Shown: positions 19,908 to 29,271, counted from the first letter of the stretch. The stretch: 64,000 nt of DNA from Flavobacteriales bacterium (GCA_023382455.1 JAHDVX010000006.1:11995-75994), one strand, 5' to 3'. Numbers and translations: made by a program. Notes: generated from the letters alone by a model not told the origin.

Positions 19908-21116
19908 TCAAATGTGATGATGGACACTCTCCTCCAGGAAGGGATGGGCCACCACGGTAAGCGGCGCCTTGGCAAGTGCGCTGAGCACCGTATGAACAAA
20001 GACCCCCAGGAACGCCAGGAAGAAGCCGATCTCCAGCATGCCGATGTGCTCGAAGTGCAGCCCCAGCGAACCGGGCATGATCATTTGCACCGTGTCCAGC
20101 CAGTGGCCGATGAAGATCAGCACGCCCACCCCGATCAGGAACTTGGGCGAACGCTTGGAATCCCGGCTCATCAGCAGCACCATCGGCAGGGCGAAGTTCA
20201 CGAAGAACATCCCCCACATCAGCCAAGGATGGTGGTCGATGCGCACCTTGTAGTACGTCACCTCCTCCGGAATGTCCGAATACCAGATCAGCAGGTATTG
20301 CACGAAGTAAAGGTAGCTCCACAGGAAGCTGACGGCGAAGACCCACTTGCCCATGTCCTGGATGTGGCTGCCGTTCACCTGGGGCAGGTAGCCCTTGCCC
20401 TTGAGGTAGAGCACCAGCACCACGGCCGTGATCATGCCGCCGGCCCACATGCCGCCGAACACGTACCAACCGAAGAGCGCGCTCTTCCAGTGCACGTCGA
20501 TGCTCATGATCCAATCCCAGGCCAGCAGCGAGCTGAAGAAGGCGAAGAGTACGATGAAGCCCACGCTGCGGTGGTAGTTCTTCCAGTGCGAGCGCAGCAG
20601 GGTCTCGCCCGTTTCCTGGTCCATCTTCAGGCTGTGCTTGCGGAACCAGCGGGTGAAGAAGACGAAGGTGGCCAGCATCAGGATGGCACGCACCCAGAAG
20701 AAGGGCTTGTTCAGGTAGGCCGTCAGCTTGGCGATGTGCGTATCATAATTGGCCGCATCGTTCACGTCCACGGTGCGTGCATCCATCCAGTGCCAGATGT
20801 GGTTCAAGCCCATGGATCCGGCCACCAGCACCACCAGCACGGTGATGGCGCCCAGCGGCACGTACTGCGCGATCGCTTCGTAGACGCGCTTCACGAGTAC
20901 CGTCCAAGCGGTTTCCGTCACATGGTTCAAGGCGTAGAAGAACAGGCAGCCCAAACCAATGAAGAAGAAGAACAAGGCATTGGCGTAGAAGGCCGCCCAC
21001 GTGTACTGCTTGTGGTCGGTATGGTCCCCGGCCACCCCGAAGGCGGCCATCACCAGGCCGATGACGATCAGCGCCAAGGTGAAGGTGCGGGCCCGTTTGC
21101 TAATGGTGAAATTCAT
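19908..21116 (-). CDS. actF: Alternative complex III subunit ActF
   Basis: A membrane subunit of the quinol:cytochrome c/oxidase oxidoreductase. The 402-residue protein has about ten hydrophobic helices, conserved histidines (for example GLNHIWHWMDA and the GHWLDTVQMIMP segment), and SWEYLYF-like FLWSYLYFVQYLLIW in helix six. It lacks cofactor motifs, as expected for ActF, which is related to ActC and helps form the proton path. A GTG at 21134 overlaps the actE stop and would add 6 residues; I prefer the ATG at 21116 because MNFTISKRAR resembles relatives. It is followed 34 bases later by ctaC. Confidence 0.93.
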   Translation of the reverse strand: MNFTISKRARTFTLALIVIGLVMAAFGVAGDHTDHKQYTWAAFYANALFFFFIGLGCLFFYALNHVTETAWTVLVKRVYEAIAQYVPLGAITVLVVLVAGSMGLNHIWHWMDARTVDVNDAANYDTHIAKLTAYLNKPFFWVRAILMLATFVFFTRWFRKHSLKMDQETGETLLRSHWKNYHRSVGFIVLFAFFSSLLAWDWIMSIDVHWKSALFGWYVFGGMWAGGMITAVVLVLYLKGKGYLPQVNGSHIQDMGKWVFAVSFLWSYLYFVQYLLIWYSDIPEEVTYYKVRIDHHPWLMWGMFFVNFALPMVLLMSRDSKRSPKFLIGVGVLIFIGHWLDTVQMIMPGSLGLHFEHIGMLEIGFFLAFLGVFVHTVLSALAKAPLTVVAHPFLEESVHHHI

Positions 21117-21130
21117 CGCTGGAGGTTTGG

Positions 21131-21832
21131 TCACTTGGCTTGGGTGGCGGTGCTGTCCGTGGCCGTGGCGGTGCTATCCTGGGCTGCCGTCCCTTGTCCG
21201 GGGATCTGGCCGCCGTGCTGCAGGAACTTCACGTACTGGGTCACCAGCCAACGCTCCTTGGTGTTCAACTGGCTCGCATGGGCGCCCATGGCCACGTTGC
21301 GTCCGTAGGTGATCGAATGAAAGACCTTGCCCTCGGGCAGGTCCTTGAGCTGGGGCCCGTCGTAGGCCGGCGGCGGCGGGTAGCCTCCCTTGGCCACCAC
21401 TTGGCCGTCACCCTTGCCCTTGGCACCATGGCAGTGCTGGCAGAACTTCTCGTAGATCACCTTCCCCTCGTCCACCGTGGCCTGGGTCATGGGGATGGGG
21501 CTGTGCAGGTTCAGGCCCGAGGCCTCGTACCCTTCCGGGGTGTTGGGGTACGGGTCGGGGAAGTTGAGGGCCGCGTCCTGTTCCCGCCCGGCGAAAACGA
21601 TGGTGCCTTCCACCGGCAGGCGGGCGCTGGGCGTGGCGCGCTGGGCCCCGGCCAGGCTGTCGCCGAAGTAATACGGGTCCTGGCCATAGTCCACGTAGGC
21701 CTCGATGGCCGGGCTGCGGTACATGTCCGGCATGTACTCCAGGCCGGGGCTGTCGGCATCGCCGACACAGCCGGCCAGCAGGGCCACCGCGCCGAAGGCG
21801 GCGAACGGGGCCAGGGTGATCTTGCTCTTCAT
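21131..21832 (-). CDS. actE: Alternative complex III monohaem cytochrome c, ActE
   Basis: A 233-residue membrane-anchored cytochrome c. The lipoprotein signal ends in the lipobox LLAGC, so the mature protein is tethered to the membrane by a lipid. One haem-binding motif, CQHCH, lies near the middle, with a later methionine in NVAMGAHA as probable distal ligand. In the complex it takes electrons from the ActA haems towards the oxidase. The start at 21832 is chosen because it gives a proper lipoprotein signal; an ATG 3 codons upstream (21841) overlaps the actD stop. The C-terminus is a Thr/Ala-rich tail. Confidence 0.92.
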   Translation of the reverse strand: MKSKITLAPFAAFGAVALLAGCVGDADSPGLEYMPDMYRSPAIEAYVDYGQDPYYFGDSLAGAQRATPSARLPVEGTIVFAGREQDAALNFPDPYPNTPEGYEASGLNLHSPIPMTQATVDEGKVIYEKFCQHCHGAKGKGDGQVVAKGGYPPPPAYDGPQLKDLPEGKVFHSITYGRNVAMGAHASQLNTKERWLVTQYVKFLQHGGQIPGQGTAAQDSTATATDSTATQAK

Positions 21833-21834
21833 GC

Positions 21835-22368
21835 TCAGCATTGGCGCTCGTTGATCTCGAACACGGGGGTTTCGCGCAGCATGGCCGTGATGGCTTCCGG
21901 GGCGTGCTGCGTGTTCTCCTCGGTGCGCAGTTCGATGATGAACTTGTCGTTGGTGCTGCGCGGGTCCGGGTTGCGGGCCGGCATGCCGGGCAGCGTCTTG
22001 TTGCGGATCAGGTACGTGATGGCCATGCCGTGGGCCGCACATAGCACCGTGAACTCGAACAGCACGGGAACGAAGCCCGTCACGTTCTGGTAGTAGTAGT
22101 GGTTGGGCTTGCCGCCGATGTTCATCGGCCAGTCGTAGATCATCATGTAGTACGTGCCCAGGACTGCCAGGGAAAGACCCATCATGCCGAACATGAAGGA
22201 GACGATGCCCAGGCGGGTGCGCTTCAGGCCGATGATCGGGTCGATGCCGTGGATGGGGAACGGGCTGAACACGTCGCGCACCTGCACGCCGGCCGTGATC
22301 AGCTTGCGGGCCGCGCCCTTCAACTCCTCGGGATCCTCGTAGATCGCGTAGATGACTTTGTTCGCCAT
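21835..22368 (-). CDS. actD: Alternative complex III subunit ActD (DUF3341)
   Basis: A 177-residue membrane subunit of the DUF3341 family. The N-terminal soluble part has YAIYEDPEELKGAARKL, typical of this family, and the FSPFPIHGID motif. Two hydrophobic helices follow (about residues 58-78 and 100-125). It has no redox centre and is regarded as a structural subunit. The next gene, actE, begins within 3 bases of its stop, and actC ends 5 bases upstream. Confidence 0.95.
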   Translation of the reverse strand: MANKVIYAIYEDPEELKGAARKLITAGVQVRDVFSPFPIHGIDPIIGLKRTRLGIVSFMFGMMGLSLAVLGTYYMMIYDWPMNIGGKPNHYYYQNVTGFVPVLFEFTVLCAAHGMAITYLIRNKTLPGMPARNPDPRSTNDKFIIELRTEENTQHAPEAITAMLRETPVFEINERQC

Positions 22369-22373
22369 GACGC

Positions 22374-23768
22374 TCAGTGCTGTGATTTGGGTAATACCTC
22401 GCCCTTGTAGCTCTCCCCGCTGGTCTTCAGGATGGTCTTCAGCTCATTGAGCGCCAGCACCGGGAAGTACCGCGCAAAGAGCAGGTAGAGGGTGAAGAAG
22501 ATGCCGATGGTGCCCACGAAGGTGCCCACGTCCATCCAGGAGGGGTGGAACATGGTCCAGCCCGAGGGCAGGTAGTCGCGGTGCAGGCAGAGCACGATGA
22601 TGTCGAAACGCTCGAACCACATGCCCACGTTGATCACGATGGAGATGGCCCACGCCCAAAAGAAGCTGGTGCGGATCTTCTTGAACCACAGCAGCCCGGG
22701 GATCAGGATGTTGCAGATGATCAGCGCCCAGAAGGCCCAGGCGTACTGGCCCGTGGCCGCACCCACCGACATGTAGGTGTAGTACTCGTACTCCACGCCA
22801 CTGTACCAGCCCATGAAGAACTCGGTGGCGTAGGCCACGGCCACGATGCCGCCGGTGACCATGATCACGATGTTCATGTACTCCACGTGCTTGCGCGTCA
22901 CGTAGGCCTCCAGGTTCATGGCCTTGCGCATGATCAGCAGCAGGGTCTGCACCATGGCGAAGCCCGAGAAGATGGCGCCGGCCACGAAGTAGGGCGGGTA
23001 GATGGTGCTGTGCCAGCCGGGCACCAGCGAGGTGGCGAAGTCCGTGGACACCACCGAGTGCACCGAGAACACCAGCGGGGTGGCCAGGCCGGCGAGTACC
23101 AGGCTCACCTCCTCGAAGCGCTGCCAAGCCTTGGCATTGCCCGACCAGCCGAAGGAAAGCACCCCGTAGAAGGATTTCTGCCACTTGCTGGACACGTGGT
23201 CACGCAGGGTGGCGAAGTCCGGAATCAGGCCGATGTACCAGTACACCAGGGATACCGAGAAGTACGTGGAGATGGCGAACACGTCCCAGAGCAGCGCCGA
23301 GTTGAAGTTCACCCACAGGGAACCGAACTGGTTCGGCAGCGGGAACACGAAGTAGGCCAGCCAGATGCGGCCCATGTGGATCATGGGGAACACGGCGGCC
23401 ATCATCACGGCGAAGATGGTCATGGCCTCGGCGGAGCGGTTCACCGCCATCCGCCAGCGCTGGCGGAAGAGCAGCAGCACCGCGCTGATCAGGGTGCCGG
23501 CGTGGCCGATGCCCACCCACCACACGAAGTTGGTGATGTCCCAGGCCCAGTTGATCGTCTTGTTCAAGCCCCATACACCGATACCCTTGCTGATCAGGTA
23601 CAGGATGCACCCCACGCCGTAGAGGGCGATGATGGAGGCGATGGTCAGCAGGAGGTAGTATGTCCGGGAGGCCTTGTTCTCGATCGGGGCCGCCACGTCA
23701 GCCGTGATATCGCCGTAGGTGCGGTGCCCCAGGATCAGGGGCGGTCGGATCGCTGCTTCTTGATGCAT
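22374..23768 (-). CDS. actC: Alternative complex III quinol-oxidising subunit ActC
   Basis: An NrfD/PsrC-like integral membrane protein of 464 residues with about ten helices. In this complex it carries the quinol-binding site near the periplasm and passes electrons to the ActB iron-sulfur clusters. Family features are WWVGIGHAGTLISAVLLL in an early helix, the AEAMTIFAVMMA segment and MGRIWLAYFVFPLPNQ. It lies 15 bases after actB and 5 bases before actD, in the conserved gene order. Confidence 0.95.
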   Translation of the reverse strand: MHQEAAIRPPLILGHRTYGDITADVAAPIENKASRTYYLLLTIASIIALYGVGCILYLISKGIGVWGLNKTINWAWDITNFVWWVGIGHAGTLISAVLLLFRQRWRMAVNRSAEAMTIFAVMMAAVFPMIHMGRIWLAYFVFPLPNQFGSLWVNFNSALLWDVFAISTYFSVSLVYWYIGLIPDFATLRDHVSSKWQKSFYGVLSFGWSGNAKAWQRFEEVSLVLAGLATPLVFSVHSVVSTDFATSLVPGWHSTIYPPYFVAGAIFSGFAMVQTLLLIMRKAMNLEAYVTRKHVEYMNIVIMVTGGIVAVAYATEFFMGWYSGVEYEYYTYMSVGAATGQYAWAFWALIICNILIPGLLWFKKIRTSFFWAWAISIVINVGMWFERFDIIVLCLHRDYLPSGWTMFHPSWMDVGTFVGTIGIFFTLYLLFARYFPVLALNELKTILKTSGESYKGEVLPKSQH

Positions 23769-23783
23769 GTTGACGGGTCTCTC

Positions 23784-26700
23784 TTAGGCTTGTGCGGTTT
23801 CTTGCTCGGGCTTGTTGCGCACCTTCACCAGGTAGTTCACGTTGGGGGCGGTGCCGATCTCCTCCAGCATCAGGTAGCTGCGGGCGCTATCGTGCTCGGC
23901 GCGTACCTGGCTGCCCGCATCGTTGAGGTCGCCGAAGACGATCGCATTGGTGGGGCAGGCACTGGAGCAGGCCGTTTCAATCTCCCCGTCGCGCACGGGA
24001 CGGCCTTCCTTCTTGGCATCGAGCTTGCCGGCCTGGATGCGCTGCACACAGAGCGAGCACTTCTCCATCACGCCGCGGCTGCGCACCACCACGTCGGGGT
24101 TGAGCACCATGCGGCCCAGGTCGTCCCAAGCCGGGTTCACCTGGCCGAAGTCCTCGGTGACGTAGTTGAACCAGTTGAAGCGGCGCACCTTGTAGGGGCA
24201 GTTGTTCGCGCAGTAGCGCGTGCCGATGCACCGGTTGTAGGTCATCATGTTCAAGCCCTCCTCGCTGTGCGTGGTGGCCGCCACCGGGCACACCGTTTCG
24301 CACGGTGCGTGGTTGCAGTGCTGGCACATCATGGGGATGAACATCACCGACGGGGCGGCGCCGGGCTGCTCCATGGCCGCCAAGGTGCCGGCCCAGCTAA
24401 GCCCTTCGCTGTGCGCGTGGGTGTCACTGGAATAGTACCGGTCGATGCGCAGCCAATGCATTTCGCGGCTGCGGCGCACCTCGTCCTTGCCCACCACGGA
24501 AATGTTGTTCTCGCTGTTGCAGGCGGTGATGCACGCCCCGCAGCCGATGCATGAACTCAGGTCGATGCTCATGCCCCAGCGGTGGCCCACCTCCTCGATC
24601 GGATGTGCCGCCCAGAGGTCCAGGGAAGTGGCCGGCACACGGTCCTGCGCGTTGATCACGCCGTCCTTGTTCACGTCCTCATGCACGGCCAGGGTGTGCG
24701 GCGGGTTGTAGGTTTCCGCCGGCTTGCCCAAGGCCCACACCGTGTAGGTGGTCTCCCGGATGATGCTGTCGCGGTCCATGCCCGTCATCTGCGTCTGGGT
24801 GAGCGCGACGGCGTATGTGCGGCCCGTGGTTTCCACCGTGGCGGACAGTGCCTCGTAGCGGATGGTGTTGTCCTTCAGCGAAGCCCAAGGATAGGCGTTC
24901 TTGCCCACGGGGGCCGCACTGCCGTCCGGATTGCGCAGGCAAGCGGCGCGCCCCACGCGCTCCCCGTTCGCCCCGCGACCGTAGCCCAAGGCAACCGCGA
25001 TGGTCTTCGGTGCCTGGCCGGGGCTCATGATGGCAGGCAACTCCATGGCCACACCATTCACGGTGACCTTTAGCAAATGGGCCGGGCTCTCCTGGCCGAT
25101 GTACAGTTCCTTGAAGGACTTGCCCGTGAGTGCGCTCAGGTCCTCCGGGGAGATGCACACGAAGTTGTCCCAAGTAGCCTTGGTGATCGGGTCGGGCAAC
25201 TCCTGCAACCACGGGTTGTTGGCGTGCAGGCCGCTGGCCAGCGCCTCGGAGGTGTACAGTTCCAGTTCCCATTCGCCGGCCCCCTTCACGCTCTCTGTCG
25301 CGCGGCGGGCGGCATCGGCCAGGTCTGCGGTGAAGGCTGCCGGCTCGGTGACCAGGGTGGTGATGGCGGTGTAGGCACCGTCATGCACGCTTTGTTCCCA
25401 GGACACCGGCATGGTGTTCTTGGCCACCCCTTGCACGAACGTGCGCCAATCGGTGTCCACTCCGCTCCATTTCAGCAGGCTCTCACCCCATTGACGGGTG
25501 TCGAACAGCGGGCGAATGGTGGGCTGCGTCAGGCCGTATTGGCCGGGCTTGGGGCTGTGGTCCCCCCAGCTTTCCAGCCAGTGGTGGTCCGGGGCGATCC
25601 AGTTGCAGAGCGAGGCGGTCTCATCCGCGTAGCCACTGAAACTCACACTGAGACCCACCTTCTTCAGGCCGGTCTTGAACTGCTCGGCGTTGGGCAGGGT
25701 GTAGGCGGGGTTGGCACCGGCGACCAGCAAGGCGCCCACGCTGCCGGCGTTCAGGTCCTTCACCAACTGGGCCATGGCCGCATCATTGCCGCGGTTGAAG
25801 GCCGAGGCGTTGCGGATGTCGATGGTGTAGCCGTAGTTGCCCAGCATGTTGTTGATGCTGTTCACCAGGACCTGCACCCCCTCATCATTGGATCCACAGA
25901 GCACCGCGCTCCGCCCCTTGGCGGCCAGCAGTTCCTTGGCGCACTGGGAGGCGGCCTCCGCGATGTTCGCCGGCAGGTTGGCCTTGCCGACCGTGCTTCC
26001 GCCGGTGGCGGCGGCAATGGCATCATGCAGGGCCAGCACCACCTGCGGCAGCTGGCTGGGGCGGGCGGCCACGCGGCGGTCGGCATTGGCACCGGTGAGG
26101 CTCATGCGGGCCTCGAACTGCCAGTGGCGGCTCATGGGCGACCCCTCCTTGGCCGACTCCGGCTTGCGGCGGCTGGCATACTGCCAGGTGTACTCGGTGG
26201 TGCTTCCCCAGTTGCTCAGGAAATCCGCGCCGATGCCCACCAGCACGTCGGCCTTGGAAAGGTCGTACGTCGGGAAGGCCCACTTGCCGAAGGTCTTCAA
26301 GTTGGCGCTGGCGATGCCGGCGTAGCTCACGGCATCCACCTGCACATGCTCCACGGTGCCGCCCACGGTGGCCGTCACGGCAGGGTCGCCACCGCTGATC
26401 GCCAGTCCGTGCTTGGCCTTGAATACGTCGATGGCCGCCAGGATGCTGGGGCTGATCACCGTGCCACTGAGAATGACGATGCGCTTGCCCGCCGCTGCGG
26501 CCTTGGCCAGGCCTTCGCCGATGGCCTTGTCGGCCTCGGCCCAAGTGGCCCGGACGGCCTTGCCCGTGTCCATCCGCATGGGCGCCTGCAGGCGCTCGCT
26601 GTCGTACAGGGAGAGCACGCTGCTGTTCACCCGGGCGTTCACGCCGGACTTGCCGGTGTTCGGATCGCGGTTGATACCGAAGCGCGGGTTGCCGCTGATG

Positions 26701-27053
26701 TGAATGGGGCGCCCTTCGCGGGTCTTCACCAGTACGTTGGCGTAATCCTCGCCATCGTAGAAGGTGCTGGCATACCAGTTGGCCACCCCGGGGGTGATCT
26801 CCTCCGGTTTGTTCACATAGGGAATGCTCTTGATCACCGGGGCCTCGCAGGCGGCCAGCGTGGCCGCGCCCACGGAGAAGCCCAGGAACTTCAGGAAGTC
26901 GCGGCGGCTGGTGGTGGAGCCGGTGATGCTGCCGTCGGCCAGCACCTGGTCCAAGGGCATCGGCTCATTGAACTCCTCCGTACCGGCATTGGCCGGCAGG
27001 CCCGCAGGGTCCAGTTCGGAAAGGTCCTGCCAATATCGCTTCGTGTTCGACAT
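23784..27053 (-). CDS. actB: Alternative complex III iron-sulfur subunit ActB
   Basis: A 1089-residue periplasmic subunit that fuses two parts. Residues about 60-770 resemble a molybdopterin oxidoreductase but bind no molybdenum in this complex. The C-terminal part is an iron-sulfur protein with CIGCGACITAC, CQHCNHAPCETVCP, CIGTRYCANNCP and CSLCVQ...CSSACP, enough for three 4Fe-4S and one 3Fe-4S cluster. A twin-arginine signal, SRRDFLKFLGF (around residue 48), shows export in folded form by the Tat system. The start at 27053 gives the typical opening NTKRYW. Electrons run from ActC through these clusters to ActA. Confidence 0.95.
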   Translation of the reverse strand: MSNTKRYWQDLSELDPAGLPANAGTEEFNEPMPLDQVLADGSITGSTTSRRDFLKFLGFSVGAATLAACEAPVIKSIPYVNKPEEITPGVANWYASTFYDGEDYANVLVKTREGRPIHISGNPRFGINRDPNTGKSGVNARVNSSVLSLYDSERLQAPMRMDTGKAVRATWAEADKAIGEGLAKAAAAGKRIVILSGTVISPSILAAIDVFKAKHGLAISGGDPAVTATVGGTVEHVQVDAVSYAGIASANLKTFGKWAFPTYDLSKADVLVGIGADFLSNWGSTTEYTWQYASRRKPESAKEGSPMSRHWQFEARMSLTGANADRRVAARPSQLPQVVLALHDAIAAATGGSTVGKANLPANIAEAASQCAKELLAAKGRSAVLCGSNDEGVQVLVNSINNMLGNYGYTIDIRNASAFNRGNDAAMAQLVKDLNAGSVGALLVAGANPAYTLPNAEQFKTGLKKVGLSVSFSGYADETASLCNWIAPDHHWLESWGDHSPKPGQYGLTQPTIRPLFDTRQWGESLLKWSGVDTDWRTFVQGVAKNTMPVSWEQSVHDGAYTAITTLVTEPAAFTADLADAARRATESVKGAGEWELELYTSEALASGLHANNPWLQELPDPITKATWDNFVCISPEDLSALTGKSFKELYIGQESPAHLLKVTVNGVAMELPAIMSPGQAPKTIAVALGYGRGANGERVGRAACLRNPDGSAAPVGKNAYPWASLKDNTIRYEALSATVETTGRTYAVALTQTQMTGMDRDSIIRETTYTVWALGKPAETYNPPHTLAVHEDVNKDGVINAQDRVPATSLDLWAAHPIEEVGHRWGMSIDLSSCIGCGACITACNSENNISVVGKDEVRRSREMHWLRIDRYYSSDTHAHSEGLSWAGTLAAMEQPGAAPSVMFIPMMCQHCNHAPCETVCPVAATTHSEEGLNMMTYNRCIGTRYCANNCPYKVRRFNWFNYVTEDFGQVNPAWDDLGRMVLNPDVVVRSRGVMEKCSLCVQRIQAGKLDAKKEGRPVRDGEIETACSSACPTNAIVFGDLNDAGSQVRAEHDSARSYLMLEEIGTAPNVNYLVKVRNKPEQETAQA

Positions 27054-27076
27054 CTGGTATGGTTCGCTGATCGATC

Positions 27077-28396
27077 TTAGTAATGGCACTTGGCGCACTC
27101 GAAACCGCCGAGCTCACGCACCGTGATCTTCTCGTCCTCGAGGTATTTGCGCAACTCCTTCTGCCCCATCGGCGTGGTGGCCAGGCGCCGGTGGATCTCC
27201 TTGTAATAGCCGTTCTCCGAGCCGGCCACCTTCACCTCGCGCGTGTTGTGGCAATCCAGGCACCAGGCCATGGTCAGCGGGCTCCACTGCTCCACCTGGT
27301 CCATCTTGGTGTCCACGGGGCCGTGGCACTCCTGGCATTCGATCTTGCCCACGGCCACGTGCTGCGAGTGGTTGAAGTACACGTGGTCCGGCAGGTTGTG
27401 CACCTTGTTCCACACGATGGGCTTCTGCTCGCCGGTGTACTTCATGGCGGTGGGGTCCCAGCCGGTGGCCGCATAGATCTTCGCGATCTCCTCGGTGCCG
27501 GTCTTGGTGCCCTCGCTCACTGCCTGGTGGCAATTCATGCACACGTTGGCGCTGGGGATGCCGGCATGGCGGCTCTTCTCGGCGCCGCTGTGGCAGTATT
27601 GGCAGTTGATGGCCAAGTTGTCCTTGCCGGCGTGCAGGCTGTGGTCGAAGGCGATGGGCTGGCTCGGCTTGTAGTGGGCCACCTTGTCACCGCCGTAGAC
27701 GCCGATGTTGAACAGGAAGTTCCACAGCAGCACCAGCATCCACACCACGATGAGCAGCACGGCCACCGAGGCCCAGCCTTTGTTGCGCACGGCCCAGGCC
27801 TTGATGCGGCCCCAGGTGCCCAGGACCGGCTCCGCGGGCAGGCCCTGCTTCTCGCGCACGGCGTTGGCCAGCTGCGTGCGCACACCGCCCAGTGAAAGCA
27901 GCACCACCAACAGCAGCAGGCCGGTGATCACCAACCATTCCCAATTGCTCGAGGGCTCCTCCGCGGGCACTGCCGCCGTGGGCTCCGTGGGCTTCTTCGC
28001 GCCGGCAGGGGCGAAGTTGTCCGCATAGTACAGGATGGCGTCGATCTCCTCAGTGCTCACCGCCTGGGGCGGCATCACGATCTTGTTATGCTCCTCGAAG
28101 AGTTGTTTGGCATGGGCATTGCCGCTCTTGATGTAAGCCTGGCTGTCCTTGATCCACAAATGCAGGTCGCCCTTCCCTTCCCAACGCTCGCGGGCACCCT
28201 TCACCGCGGGTCCCGTCATGTCCTTGTCCGGCTTGTGGCAGCTTCCGCAGTTCGCCTTGAAAAGTTTCTCACCTTGGTCATAGACCGCCTGGTCCACTTG
28301 GGCCGAAACCCGAGGGGCCACGCAGAGAAGTGCTGCTACCAAGGCAGGGGCAAGCAGCCCGGCTGAGCGCCTAAAATGCCTGAATAAAAGGGACAT
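27077..28396 (-). CDS. actA: Alternative complex III multihaem cytochrome ActA with extra N-terminal haem domain
   Basis: The 439-residue protein opens with a signal sequence, then a class I-like cytochrome c domain (CGSCH near residue 49; a Met in VMPPQ as possible ligand). Two hydrophobic helices follow (near residues 158 and 205). The C-terminal domain has five haem motifs: CQYCH, CMNCH, CQECH, CLDCH and CAKCH, the last at the very end. The five-haem part is the classical ActA that receives electrons from ActB; the sixth haem domain at the N-terminus may hand electrons to the oxidase. It is the first gene of the operon, and the ATG at 28396 gives the best signal peptide. Confidence 0.93.
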   Translation of the reverse strand: MSLLFRHFRRSAGLLAPALVAALLCVAPRVSAQVDQAVYDQGEKLFKANCGSCHKPDKDMTGPAVKGARERWEGKGDLHLWIKDSQAYIKSGNAHAKQLFEEHNKIVMPPQAVSTEEIDAILYYADNFAPAGAKKPTEPTAAVPAEEPSSNWEWLVITGLLLLVVLLSLGGVRTQLANAVREKQGLPAEPVLGTWGRIKAWAVRNKGWASVAVLLIVVWMLVLLWNFLFNIGVYGGDKVAHYKPSQPIAFDHSLHAGKDNLAINCQYCHSGAEKSRHAGIPSANVCMNCHQAVSEGTKTGTEEIAKIYAATGWDPTAMKYTGEQKPIVWNKVHNLPDHVYFNHSQHVAVGKIECQECHGPVDTKMDQVEQWSPLTMAWCLDCHNTREVKVAGSENGYYKEIHRRLATTPMGQKELRKYLEDEKITVRELGGFECAKCHY

Positions 28397-28439
28397 GCCG
28401 AACGATTTAGATGGACGGACCCATTGGCCCAACGCCGGG

Positions 28440-28447
28440 CAAAAGTA
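28440..28447 (-). promoter_or_regulatory. -7 box (TACTTTTG) of the act-cta operon
   Basis: TACTTTTG on the minus strand fits TAnnTTTG and lies 43 bases before the actA ATG. This leaves a leader of roughly 35-40 bases, longer than at most genes here. No clear -33 TTG is seen. Confidence 0.5.
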
Positions 28448-28506
28448 GCCGCAGAGGAATACGGCGGAAGCCATACAGCCAACGGTTAGCGCCGAAAAGC
28501 CCTATT

Positions 28507-28521
28507 TAGAATCATTCTAAG
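28507..28521. promoter_or_regulatory. Perfect 7-1-7 palindrome upstream of actA
   Basis: TTAGAAT-C-ATTCTAA is a perfect AT-rich inverted repeat in GC-rich DNA. It lies in the divergent space between actA and the SPOR-like gene. Its 7-1-7 geometry resembles Fur/PerR-family operators. It lies about 60 bases upstream of the act -7 box, so the site may control that iron-rich operon. The regulator is unknown. Confidence 0.55.
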
Positions 28522-28659
28522 ATTTGGTGGCGATCACCCGAATCCGCATCCCGGCTGGTCAGGTAGATGTCACAGTCCTGTCATTTTCAAGCGAATCAGC
28601 CGCCCCATGCACCACCGGAACCAGCTCCCCACGACCCTCTTCCGGGTGCGTTCCATGGG

Positions 28660-28667
28660 TACCTTTG
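28660..28667 (+). promoter_or_regulatory. -7 box (TACCTTTG) of the SPOR-like gene
   Basis: A perfect TAnnTTTG box ends 8 bases before the ATG at 28676. It excludes the in-frame ATGs at 28607 and 28654, which lie upstream of it. Confidence 0.6.
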
Positions 28668-28675
28668 TCTCCACC

Positions 28676-29149
28676 ATGCGAATCGGAATGATCGCCCCCC
28701 TGCTGCTTCTGGCCACGGCCATGCACGCGCAGCAAGATGAACGCCTCTTCCATCCGTACGCGATCCCTGAGGCCGTAAACCCACGCCAGCAGGCCCCTGC
28801 CGACACGTCGGGGCGGGTGCAGCTGGAGGAGAGTGCACGCATCCGGAACCTGATGGCGGAATATGCCGCCCGGCGCCAACCCCTCAACGGCTATCGCGTG
28901 CAGATCTTCCTGGGCGACCGCAACACGGCGGAAAAGACCCGGCGGGAGTTCCTGGCCAAGTACCCGGAGACGCCCGCCTACCTGAGCTACCTGGCCCCCA
29001 ACTTCCGCGTACGTGTGGGCGACCTGCGCGACCGGGTCACGGCTGAACACTTGCGTGGCCAGTTAGCCGCGGAATTCCCCGGGCTGTACGTGGTGCCCGA
29101 CCAGATCGAGCCGCCGCGCCTGCAGACCGGCACGGCCGAAACCCACTGA
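28676..29149 (+). CDS. Exported SPOR-like domain protein
   Basis: A 157-residue protein with a signal peptide ending in HAQ (about residue 18). After a polar linker, residues about 70-145 have the pattern of a SPOR (peptidoglycan-binding) domain: YRVQIFLGDRNTAEKTRREF, then FRVRVGDLRDRVTAEHLRGQL and a final strand LYVVPDQIE. SPOR domains bind denuded glycan strands at division or wall-remodelling sites. The small size and lack of a catalytic domain are typical of Bacteroidota SPOR proteins. The start is set by the -7 box at 28660-28667. It is convergent with infB. Confidence 0.8.
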   Translation: MRIGMIAPLLLLATAMHAQQDERLFHPYAIPEAVNPRQQAPADTSGRVQLEESARIRNLMAEYAARRQPLNGYRVQIFLGDRNTAEKTRREFLAKYPETPAYLSYLAPNFRVRVGDLRDRVTAEHLRGQLAAEFPGLYVVPDQIEPPRLQTGTAETH

Positions 29150-29271
29150 GGGCGGAAACCCGGCAGCACCGACCGGTTCAGCCGGCGATCTTCACCTCTT
29201 GACCGGGCGTGACGCTTACCGCAACACAGCGGACGCATCCCGATCTGTCCGTTCGCTTCCCGGGACCGGGA

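Noticed and set aside
23784-27053. ActB as an active molybdenum enzyme using the local cofactor genes
   Set aside because: The conserved act gene order and the known complex indicate that its MopB-like part binds no molybdenum. The formate dehydrogenase and MOSC protein are better users.
25077-27080. A 667-codon plus-strand open frame opposite actB
   Set aside because: Antisense to the iron-sulfur subunit; no recognisable domain, and composition typical of a shadow frame.
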